From positions 68,896,001-68,960,000 of the forward strand of contig NC_072795.1 of the NCBI RefSeq assembly GCF_028583425.1: 64,000 bases of DNA. The letters are read 5' to 3'. The DNA comes from Eublepharis macularius. Lineage: Eukaryota; Chordata; Lepidosauria; Squamata; Eublepharidae. Within the stretch, counting starts at the first letter, position 1; each line of letters opens with the position of its first letter. Under the pieces are notes generated by a model. That model had not been told where the DNA came from. It saw only the letters and a list, made by a program, of their open reading frames with translations, and ran no database searches. Below are positions 47,571-57,550 of the stretch, one piece after another. The position numbers and the translations under genes were made by a program.

Positions 47571-47964
47571 TGTGCAAAATCCAGTTTCCCCAGCCACCCA
47601 CTATCCCTGCAGGTGGCAAGCACGTGTCATCTCAAATTCTGTCCTAGGGGTTGCCCAAAGACTTGAGAGAAGTCCTCTGGAGCTGCTCTGCAGACCCTGA
47701 TGCCCTGGAGAAACTCCCATGTATCAAACTGCCCTGCTCAGCAAAGCGGCATTTTACAGTTACAGCCACCTTTATTCCACTACGAACCTCACCATCCAGG
47801 AGAAGGGTGCAATTTGCAGCACAGCCAAAGTATCTTTCACACCATTCAATGTGCTTGGGGAAAGAGAGGCGAAAAGGATCACTTCCCCTCCATTTTGTAA
47901 CAATTGTTACTAAATACTAGCTTTCTTAATCAGAAGTGGCTCGAGGGATTTCATAAGGTAGCAC

Positions 47965-48150
47965 ATACATGCAATATTTATTACATTTTCATCCCACCCT
48001 TCTTCAAAGAAACTGAAGTGTGTGACACTCCATCATTTTATCGTCATCCTTGTAAGGTGGGTTAGGTTGAGAGTTTGTGACCTTTGTGGAAGAGTGGTGA
48101 TTTGAATTTAGGCCTCCTGGTTTCTAGCCTATCCTCCTAACCAGTGTACA
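47965..48150 (-). repeat. MIR-like tRNA-derived SINE
   Basis: Complement layout: L2-like end tttattacattttcatcccacc at left, middle tcatccttgtaaggtgggtt aggttgag, and at right the tRNA-like head (gtggtgatttgaatttaggc, tatcctcctaaccagtg). Similar to 1366-1557. Confidence 0.6.
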
Positions 48151-49012
48151 TGTACATATAGCAAATTTATTTTTTCAGCAACTTTACAGTAGCTGTTTTA
48201 ATAATTAGTTATACTTGCAGGAGAGCATGAAGTTTGCTTGGCACTGTGGCCCTATGATCCATGAACCAATTGCTGAATTTGAGAAACTTGAAGGTACAAT
48301 GATACGTTACATTACAAGACATTTTGAAATACATACAGATTCAGGCCTGCCTTCAGAAAGCCAGTTGATGGCTGCAGATGAAGGCAAGGAGCAGCCCTTC
48401 ACTTTGATCACAGCAATGAAAGCTCTTACAACAAGTCAGCAACAAGGGAAGGTGAAAGACCAAGGGTAGATGAAAGGTTGATCTACCTCCATCTGAGCAA
48501 AACAGGTAGATCTGACCAATTCATCTGGCATTGTCAAACTCATTTCCCCCTCCCCTCCTCACATCTTGCCTGTTAACTCTCATTGCAAGGCCTGTATCAG
48601 CATCCCCCCAAACATAATCAGAGATATTAATCAATTGCTCCTTTGCTCAACAAATAGAATCAAGGAAGTCACTGAGGTGAGACTTTCCCCATAATCCTGT
48701 AGATTGCTAACAATGCTGTCTGGGTTACAATGTTCTTTCAATATTTTTTCAGAATGGAGAATTTTTTTTAAAAAATCCAGATTACTTAATTTAAAAAAAC
48801 ATGTCCACCGATTTCTGCAGAATAAGAGATCCACAATCTATAGAATCCCTAATATGGGGAGGATGCTTGCTCTCTAGTTCTTTTTCTGGAAATAACCAAG
48901 TCCAGGAGAGGCAAACAAGAATGTTTTCCACATGGTACTCCAGATACAAACCTTTCCCTCCTTTCTCAGAATTTAATAAACAGACCCACATTCACTAATT
49001 GATTGTTGAAAT

Positions 49013-49435
49013 CAGGGGTCAATTCGTAGAAAAAGAGCTGGAGGAACTCATTAGTATAACTTATTAGCATATGCCACACCCCTTGCCATCACCAGAAGTA
49101 TGTCATTAGCATAACTGATTTATATATGCCACACCTCCTGACATCACCTATCCTGGCTGTTTTGGCCATTCAGGGCCAAAATTGGGCCCAAAATGGCAAA
49201 AAGGGGCTGAAAATGGCCGAAAAGGGGCCCAAAATGGTCAAGATCAGGCCGCTGCTGAGTGGGAGAGTGATCCATCACCCATCAGATGCCCGATCTAGGC
49301 CGTTTCAGCCCCAATCCAGGCTGAAACGGGCCCAAAATGGCTGAGAGTCAAGTGGGCAGGGCCACCTGACATGTGACCTCTTTGGGGAACTGCCGGAACT
49401 GCGTTCCTGCATGTTCCCCCTCGAAATGAGCCCTG
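49013..49435. mobile_element. Nonautonomous hAT-type element with perfect 8 bp TSD
   Basis: 423 bp. Starts CAGGGGTCAATTCGTAG, ends CTCGAAATGAGCCCTG; complemented, the right end is CAGGGCTCATTTCGAG. Exact TSD gttgaaat at 49005-49012 and 49436-49443. The interior contains repeated ggcccaaaatggc-type segments and no ORF. Confidence 0.85.
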
Positions 49436-49504
49436 GTTGAAATTAATTGTCAGGGAAAACAACTGGGACAGCACGCTTGTCTCAGCACATGACTGGGGAC
49501 ATCT

Positions 49505-51125
49505 ATGAATGTGTTTATGTATTTATTTATTAAGTTACAAAGTATGTATGCCACCTTGCTGCCCAATGAAGTCTACCAAGATAGCTAACAGTTAAAACAT
49601 CATAAAAATCAAAGCCCAAACTAAAATATACATTCAAAGTACATACAACAGTAATCACAAGAAACAACAGGAAGGATGGATCTTTTTTAAAAAAACTTTT
49701 ATTGTTGCTCTTTAAAAGTCCATATTACAGAGATTGCAATAGAGAATTCAATTTACAATAATAACAATTCAATATAGGAGTCAAATATAACAGTGTGCAA
49801 GAAGAGATTAAAACTGAATATAGACTATATTACAATAACATCAAAAGAGTTGAAATTACCATTCATATGTAAAATTCCAACCTATTTCAGAAGGAGGTGA
49901 GCGCCTGGGGGATATAGGAGGGATCATTGAGGGAACACTAGACAAAATAAGTCTTCACACACTAGCAGAGCAGTGACAGGTGGGAACAGAGGAATATCCC
50001 TGGGGAGAGAGTTCCATAATTTTGGTGCCATGACTGAAAAGACCCCCTCTTGGGTTGCCACCCACCTAATCTTAGAAGGCAGGAGTATCAAAAACAAGGC
50101 CTCAGAAAATGACCTTAGTGGAAAGGTAGGTTTGTATGGGAGTGGTCCTTCAGGTATGCTGGTCCCAAGCTATACATGGCATTAAAGATCAACGTCAGAT
50201 GAGCCAAAACTGGAGCGATCTGGTCCCTATGACCCATTCCAGTCAACATCCTGGCTACAGTATTCTGTCCAATTGAAGTTCCCAAGCACTTTTCAAGTGC
50301 AGCCCCAGATACTGTGTATTGTAGTAATCTAATCTGGATGTTAGCAGGGAATGTACCACAATAGCCAGTTCTTTTGTGTACAGGCAAGGCTGCAGCTGGC
50401 TAAACATCTGAAGCTGATCAAAGGCACTCCTGGCCACAGCTGTTACCTGATTATACAGCAGTAGGCTTTGATCTAAGGGCACCACCAAACTACAGGTCTG
50501 TTTCTTCAAGGTGAGTGCAACCCCATCCAGAAGAGATCATGCCTTAAATCCTGGATCAGCCTTCTGCTCATCAGTAGCCTTTCCATCTTGGCAGGATTAA
50601 ACTCCAGTTTAGTAGCCCTCTCTCACCCCAAAACTGCCTCTAGGCATATTCAGTCTCCCTGGGACCTACCCGGGGGTTGCCATTCACAGCTGGCATAGCT
50701 GGGAGGATTGTGGGGGGCAGGACAGGCATGCCAATGTCATACTAGTGTGCTGCATTACTTTCAGCAAAAAAACAGAAGTGTTGATGTTTCCCCAATGTCA
50801 TGGTATCACTTCCATTTTTTCACTGGAAACAACATTATGCAGTGGCATAACACTGGCATGCCCCCCATTCCTGCCCCACAAGCAGGGAGGGGGGAATTAT
50901 CAGACCTGTCCCTTAGATGAGACAGAGTTGAGCATCGTCGACATACTGAAGATCGCCTAGCCCAAATCTCTGGCAGATCTCAACCAGCATTTCATGTAGA
51001 TGTTGAAAAGCATGGGGAACAAGGACATTTACAGGGCCCCACAGGCCCATACCACCTCCTGAAAACTACCTGCCAGGTAGGCTAGGTAGGAGTACTGCAA
51101 AACAGTACCTCTAGTATGGGAAGAT
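49505..51125 (-). mobile_element. Degenerate L2-type LINE
   Basis: Minus-strand frames give the RT C-terminal region. VTAVARSAFDQLQ, QLQPCL and LAIVVHSLLTSRLDYYNTQY come from 50300-50460, and HRDQIAPVLAHL from 50200-50240, with a frameshift between. Plus text near 50930-51040 (gttgagcatcgtcgacatac, catttcatgtagatgttgaa, gggccccacaggcccatac) is the complement of the YADD and PQGSxLSPxLFN RT segments. An AT-rich stretch at 49682-49890 seems to interrupt the element. Confidence 0.75.
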
Positions 51126-51556
51126 GGTGCAGGTAGCTGTGATCAGGAGCATAAGCAGTACATGTGTGTGAACAAAGTGTGTAAAATTGCCAGTTTTCCA
51201 TTTGTTTATTCATAGTTCATGCATTCCAAGAGTTCAGGAGGGCAACAACAAATACTGTTTGTGTAAATTCACTTCAAGGAAAATATTTCTGACATACAAG
51301 CAAGTTGAGGATACTTTCACATGCCATAAAATTGATCCCACGTCTACACAGCAAGCAGGCTTCGAAGACGAGTTTCGAGATATGTGTGTGTTTACAAAGT
51401 CTACCACAAGATGAAAGTCAGTCGGTAGGAGGCTAATTTTTTTCTCTGAGTATTCCATTAACAGAGTGAACATCTTATGCCAAGTTACTCTGGCTTCAAT
51501 GAGTTTAAACTGGAGTAACTCAGCATCAAATTGCACTGTTAGTTACCCACCCACTA

Positions 51557-51800
51557 ATGAGCCAGTTTAGTGTAGTGGTTAAGAGCAGCAGGATTCTAAT
51601 CTGGAGAGCTGGGTTTGATTCCCCACTCCTCCACTTGAAGCCAGCTGGGTGACCTTGGGTCACACACAGCTCTTCTAGAGCTCTCTCAGCCCCACACACC
51701 TCACAGGGTGATTGCTGTAAGCATAACAACACACTTTGTAAACTGCTCTGAGTGGGTGTTGTCCTGAAGGGTGGTATTTAAATCAAATATTATTATTATT
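51557..51800 (+). repeat. CORE-SINE with tRNA head and L2-type tail (full length)
   Basis: A box tagtggttaagagca, B box gggtttgattccc, core cttgaagccagctgggtgac / cttgggtcac and ctctctcagcccca, then ctttgtaaactgctctgagt, ggtggtatttaaatc and an ATT run. The complete reference copy for the fragments at 2935-3045 and 24375-24590. Confidence 0.9.
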
Positions 51801-53056
51801 ATATAATCAAATCAACCCAGTACCCTTGGTCACCTTCATACTATGCAGAACTATTGTTTGTGGCTCATGCCTTTTATGTACAATATATGGCATATTTGGG
51901 GCCCAGAGAGGGGGGTTTGCTTATAGTAGAATCTAGATTTTAGGTTGTACTCAATTACCATTTTTCCACAAGGAAGAGAGAATTTTACTGAAGTTCCCTC
52001 TCCGCCACACACACACTTCAGAGCTCCATGTTGTATCTGGTACTGTTGCCACTATTCCCCTGAACCCCAGGAATAGCATTTAGGGGGCACAGTGGCCTGC
52101 AGCAAAAGGACAATGAGAAAATGTTGTTCTGTGAGCAGAGCAGATGGTTGATTGGATGGATATAACCCTTAGGTCACATACTAGGGAGCAGTTGAGTTCC
52201 TGACAAAATGCAGGCTTTGGAAGAAATCCAATATCCAAGGCATAAAAATCAGGGACAGCTAGCAAAGTCCCTATTTTAAATGTCTGATGCATAGGGACAG
52301 GAACTATATACTACACCACAGGGTATGGTCTGCTGATGTAGCCATACACTTGGCTCAATTCTGTATTTGTGAGGACCAGCTTGATTTCTTCATTCTGAGT
52401 CCGTATCACGGGACATCCTTCCTTCCTTCAGCACGTCCATATCTAGATTACAGGAAACAGTCAGAAGCATGGTTACAGCACTCTTGATACTATCTTCTTA
52501 CTAGTTGAATTCTTTCCTCACCAGTTGGACTACGTCATTATATGTATTTACTTCAGGAAATCTGTCATATACTGGAAGGACTGTGAACTGAATATTTCTA
52601 TATTTTTATTATATTTATTGGTATGGTCATTTATGCACTATATGTTGAGCACTTTGCACTTTAATATATAAAAATTTAAAAATGTTTTAAATAATTGGTT
52701 GTTAATGAGCACGTACTAAGCTATATTCTGGAAGAGTTCCCCCCTTTTTGGCTTCAGTTTGGTTCCAGAAGTGCCCCCGTTTCTACTGTTTACAAGAATT
52801 AATTCAGCAAAGCCAGGGAGATGATGGCTTTGCCAAAGTCTGCTGCTGTTAAGTGGGCTGTGTGCTTACCTTACATCCAGTTGAACTTTGCACAGCAGTG
52901 TCATAAATTGTGCTTCTTGCATTTCATGGCCATTTGCTTCCACGGTTTACATTTTTTTCTTCTGTACCTGTGTGTATATTTGCCAACTAAGGACAATGCC
53001 ATGCATGTGATAAAGTGGGGGAAGCTTAAGGTACAACACATCTGTTGAAGTGAGTT

Positions 53057-53155
53057 CTGACTTCCCAAAACTTGTGCTAGAATTCGTTAGTCTTTAAGGT
53101 GCCAGTCAACTCCTGTTTTATTTTGCTGCTACACGCTAACATGGCTACTCTTCTA
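53057..53155 (+). repeat. PLE terminal fragment with decayed hammerhead
   Basis: ttagtctttaaggtgccagt ... gctacacgctaacatggcta matches the end of the PLE at 33300-33385. Upstream ctgacttcccaaaacttgtg ctag corresponds to the hammerhead region, with stem II largely deleted and GAAA changed to AAAA. Confidence 0.7.
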
Positions 53156-53699
53156 GAATCACCACAGTAACTTTGATAGTCCTTAAAGCACCAGAAGACT
53201 TTCTCTGGCTTTCAGTGCAGCAGCTGAGTATAGCTACATCTCTGGAAGTTCTTCTCTCCAAGGCTTAGGTGGTCTTTGGAGTATTGACAAACTTCTAAAC
53301 TTCTTGACTTGTAAATTGAGAACATCTTGATCAGGAAGTGGCTGAAAGAAAGCAAACAAGGACAGGCTTTCTCTGAGTTAGTTTCACAGAGAATTTCTGT
53401 GAAGCCTTTTTATTATGTTAAAAGAGAGAGAGTACTGTGAATGCGAGAGAGAAATATGCTCCATCAGCAAAGCCAAGCACAACACAGCAGGTTCAAGATA
53501 ATACTACCTGTCAACCTATAATTTTTTACATTATTTTCTTTATGGGTCCTTGTGCAAATTGGACAATGCTGACCACTTTATTTCCCCAACACCTTTTTCT
53601 TGCAAGGGTATGGAATTTGAGCATGCTGAACACCATGCTTTTGGTACACCATGTATTTTAACATTTAAATCACTGTACTCAAGCTAGCAATCATACACA

Positions 53700-53885
53700 A
53701 TGGCGATCTGAGATGGTCAGATCTCAGAAACTAAGAGGATCGGCCCCGGTTACTAGTTGGATGGGAGCCCACCACAGAAGTCAAAGGTAGCTGCGCAGAA
53801 GCAAGCAATGGCAAACCCCCTCTGAATGTCTCTTGCCTTGAAAATCCCATGAGATCACCTCAAGTTAGCTACAGCTTGACAACTA
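53700..53885 (+). repeat. 5S rRNA-derived SINE (copy 5)
   Basis: gatggtcagatctcagaaac, taagaggatcggccccggtt and tagttggatgggagccc, then gaagcaagcaatggcaaacc and ttgccttgaaaatccca. The 5S head is recognisable but mutated in the C box (gatgggagccc). Confidence 0.85.
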
Positions 53886-55165
53886 AAAAAGCTCAGGCTC
53901 GGAAATGACACTCTGCTCTCACTTATAACAAAGACTGTATCATCAGCTTGATGATGCAGACACAAACCTTTATGGCTTACGCTCCAGTTGGCAATAGGAG
54001 AGAGTGGCACCTAGGCTTGGCAGAGTGCTCCAGGCAGCTGTTTCTACAGAAATCGTAATTGTTATCTGTACCCTTTTGCCGCCTTAGTATGTTTTTGCCC
54101 AACTCTTTTTCTGTGACGCTCAGGATGGTTGGTATGCATGGTTGTTTTCTTCTCAGAATTAAAACCCTGTGAGGTAGGTTATCCTGACACTGACTGCCTA
54201 AAGCATACTGAGATTCATGGCCAAGTGAGGGCACTCGAGTCCTAATCTGATATTTGATCTCTTATACCACAGTGATTGTCTTTTCTTCCATTGCTGTGAG
54301 ATTCGTCCAATCTTCCTCTGAGAGAACTGACCACCATTATCTATGACTGCTACAAGCAGCTCTCATGCCAGTTATATGCAGAAGTCCTGACTTAAATACA
54401 ATACTAACGTTAACCTGTTCATGAACATTCTCAGTGGTAGCCCCGACATTGCCCACCGGAGGCTTCTATTATTTTGCACAGTGGAAAAGTTCAGGAGGGC
54501 ATTCTTGTATCAGGAGCAAAGGTGCGGTGTTCTGGATCAATTCAGGAGGCAACTTTTATTCAGGATAAAGTCTTTCCTACACTGATTGTCTTGTTACTTA
54601 GACATGTTTGTATGCATTGCTCTACTTTTTCCCCGTTCTGCAATTGTAGCCCAATTACATTAGTCATGCTAGAAATCTTTGTTGTTAGGTTATTATCATA
54701 TCTTTTAAACTGCTTACTGATTACCTGATCATATATTTTGTAATCCACTGACTGACTGACTGAAAGTTTTTATCATCATACTTGTAATGCATCTTGTGTC
54801 TCAGTGAGAAAGGCATGCTACTAATAATGTTACTGCTACTGGAACCTGTCATTTTGGGCTGCTAGTAACATGCTGTATGTTTGAACATTCCCCATGTGAA
54901 GACAAAAAATCCTCCACTGTAACACAGGAAATTAGCATGCCAGGGGAAAAAAGTCTTAACCCCTTCCTTGTGCATGCTGGTTTTATATGGGCAAAGGGAC
55001 TTTTTGGAATGGATGTATGGTTAGGATGCACAAGATCTAATTAATACTAGTAAATTCTCTGATGTTCTATTCAGAGGGATGGAAGGAACAGGAGCCCTCT
55101 AGTTCTCTGTCAAAGGGTAGTAACACCCCAAGTCACACACACATAACTGCGTGCTCACCCTGTAG

Positions 55166-55529
55166 CAGGGGTCTCCCCAACCTTTTTGGGCCTGCAGGCA
55201 TATTTGAAATTCTGACACAGTGTGGTGGTTACCGTACAGCAACAATATGGCTGCCACAAAAGGGCTGCTGGAGATGGAGCCAGCCACAAAATGGATACTA
55301 CAGCTTACCTTCAGAGAGACAGTGAAAATCCTTGTGCTGTGGAAGCAGTTTCTTCCAAAGCAATATCTTTAAAAACGTGCACAGTCAATCATTACTCCAA
55401 TTGTCAATCAGAAGCCATGCTTGCAAAAGCGCCACCTGACTCCATCCACTTTCTGAAAACACTTGGCAGGCACCAGGAAAGGTGTCAGTGGGACAACTGT
55501 GCCCGTGGGCACAATGTTGGGGATCCCTG
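55166..55529. mobile_element. Nonautonomous hAT-type element
   Basis: 364 bp. CAGGGGTCTCCCCAACCTTT at left and ACAATGTTGGGGATCCCTG at right (complement CAGGGATCCCCAACATTG). Flanking ccctgtag (55158-55165) and ctctatag (55530-55537) agree at 6 of 8 positions. Interior repeats aatatggctgcca/ aaaatgg text. No ORF. Confidence 0.8.
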
Positions 55530-55605
55530 CTCTATAGCATGCCCCAGGATTATGGTTGCAAGATTTCCTTACCCTCCCAGTGGGGTGGGGGGGTGGCACT
55601 CACCA

Positions 55606-55636
55606 TGATGACATCACTTCTGTGAAGTGACATCAT
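55606..55636. repeat. Palindrome with TGATGTCACTTC arms
   Basis: gatgacatcacttctgtgaagtgacatcat: 13-14 bp arms around a 3-base loop. The surrounding 55555-55730 is GC-rich and contains a further gatgatgtcactcctggg half. Same motif family as 14631 and 23386. Confidence 0.7.
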
Positions 55637-55948
55637 TGCACAGGGGCTGGGAAAGTTCCCAGGGCAGCATGATGATGTCACTCCTGGGCGTAACATTGTT
55701 GCACTGCCCCGTTCTGGAGGCCTATTACAGCCCCTCTATCCATGATAGTGGTTTCTGCATGATTACAGTGCAGCAAACATTGGCTTTAACCAATGGGAAA
55801 AAGTAACTGAAGAGTTCTCAGAATTGCATAAAAATAAACATTGTGAAAATCTGCAGCATTCGGGGCTTGAATGAGCTTTCTCACACCGAATAGTGTGCTG
55901 CTGGCTTCAAATTTGATTTCAGGGGACTATATATTATTGTATCAGTAA

Positions 55949-57550
55949 CTTAAGAACATAAGAACATAAGCAAAGCCATGTTGGATCAGGCCAGTGGCCC
56001 ATCCAGTCCAACATTCTGTCACACACAGTGGCTAGAAATCCAGTGCCATCTAAAGGACTGTCAGTGAGGCCAGGACACCAGAAGCCCTCCCACTGCCTTC
56101 CTTCCAGCACCAAGACAACAGAGCACCACCTCCCCACAAAGAGAATACCATCTATCTCCTGTGGCTAATAGCCACTGATGGACCTCTGCTCCATATATTT
56201 GTCCAGTCCCCTCTTGAAGCTGGCAATGCTTGTAGCTGCCACCACCTCCTGTGGCAACGAATTCCATGTGTTTATCACCCTTTGTGTAAAGTAGTATTTT
56301 CTTCTATCTGTTCTAACCCGACTGCTCAATAATTTCATAGAGTGCCCACGAGTTCTTGTATTGTGAGAAAGGGAGAAAAACACATCTTTCTCTACCTTCT
56401 CTAACCCGTGCATTATCTTGTAAACCTCTATCATGTCTCCCCTCAGTCGTCTTTTCTCCAGGCTAAAGAGCCCCAAGCGCCTCAATCTTTCCTCATAGGG
56501 AAAGTGTTCCAACCCTTTAATCATTTTAGTTGCCCTTCTCTGTACTTTTTCCAGTGCTATGATATCTTTTTTAAGGTGTGGCGACCAGAACTGTACACAG
56601 TACTCCAAATGAGGCCTCACCATCGATTTATACAGAGGCATTATGATACCGGCTGATTTGTTTTCAATCCCTTTCCTAATAACCCCTAGCATAGCATTAG
56701 CTTTTTTTATGGCAGTCGCACACTGTGCTGACGTTTTTAGTGAGTTATCTATCATGACTCCAAGATCTCTCTCTTGGTCAGTCTCCGCCAGTTCAGACCC
56801 CATCAACTTGTATTTATATTTTGGATTTTTGGTTCCAATGTGCATTACTTTGCACTTGGCTACATTGAACCTCATTTGCCACATGGATGCCCACTCTTCT
56901 AGCCTCGACAGATCCCTTTGGAGTGCCTCACAATCCTCTCTGGCTTTCACCACCCTGAACAATTTCGTGTCATCTGCAAATTTAGCCACTTCACTGCTTA
57001 ATCCCAATTCCAAATCATTAATAAACAAGTTAAAAAGCATTGGACCCAATACCGACCCCTGTGGCACCCCACTGCTCACCACCCTCCACTGTGAGAAGTG
57101 CCCGTTTATACTCACTCTCTGTTTCCTATTAATTAGCCAGTTTTCGATCCACAAGAGGACTTGGCCCTTTATCCCATAGCTACTGAGCTTACTTAGGAGC
57201 CTTTGATGAGGAACTTTGTCAAAAGCTTTCTGGAAGTCAAGATAAACAATATCTATCGGGTCTCCCTTGTCCACTTGTTTGTTCACTCCCTCAAAGAACT
57301 CTAACAGATTGGTGAGACAAGATCTTCCCTTACAGAACCCATGCTGAGTTTTCCTCATCAGCTTTTGGTCATCAATGTGCCCACTAATTTTATTTTTGAT
57401 AATAGTTTCCACCAACTTACCCGGTATTGACGTCAGGCTGACTGGCCTGTAATTTCCCGGATCTCCCCTGGAACCTTTTTTAAAGATGGGGACAACATTA
57501 GCTACCTTCCAGTCCTCAGGAACAGATGCAGAGTTTGAGAATAGCATTTA
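55949..57550 (-). mobile_element. 5'-truncated CR1 LINE with intact RT frame
   Basis: The minus-strand element ends in the CR1-type octamer repeats (cttatgttcttatgttctta on minus, 55950-55970), preceded by a ~215 bp 3' UTR. The 5' break is near 57545-57550, just before the RT domain, so the endonuclease is lost. The open 460-codon frame indicates a younger insertion than the CR1 copies at 11030 and 38290. It lies between STN1 and SH3PXD2A on the same strand as both. Confidence 0.9.
56165..57547 (-). CDS. CR1 reverse transcriptase (C-terminal 460 codons, fragment)
   Basis: Open from codon 1 (probably not a native start) to a stop. Domain order: NYRPVSLTSIPGKLVE (RT start, residues 32-47), motif A VYLDFQKAFDKVPH (catalytic D104), motif B SSGVPQGSVLGPMLFN (158-173), motif C KFADDTKLF (189-197, both aspartates kept). 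The CR1 C-terminal domain follows, with MVRPHLEYCVQFWSPHLKKD, LEKVQRRATKMIKGL and RLGLFSLEKRRLRGD. The catalytic triad is intact but the endonuclease domain is absent, so it is not autonomous. It is a LINE remnant and not a host gene. Confidence 0.9.
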   Translation of the reverse strand: MLFSNSASVPEDWKVANVVPIFKKGSRGDPGNYRPVSLTSIPGKLVETIIKNKISGHIDDQKLMRKTQHGFCKGRSCLTNLLEFFEGVNKQVDKGDPIDIVYLDFQKAFDKVPHQRLLSKLSSYGIKGQVLLWIENWLINRKQRVSINGHFSQWRVVSSGVPQGSVLGPMLFNLFINDLELGLSSEVAKFADDTKLFRVVKAREDCEALQRDLSRLEEWASMWQMRFNVAKCKVMHIGTKNPKYKYKLMGSELAETDQERDLGVMIDNSLKTSAQCATAIKKANAMLGVIRKGIENKSAGIIMPLYKSMVRPHLEYCVQFWSPHLKKDIIALEKVQRRATKMIKGLEHFPYEERLRRLGLFSLEKRRLRGDMIEVYKIMHGLEKVEKDVFFSLSHNTRTRGHSMKLLSSRVRTDRRKYYFTQRVINTWNSLPQEVVAATSIASFKRGLDKYMEQRSISGY

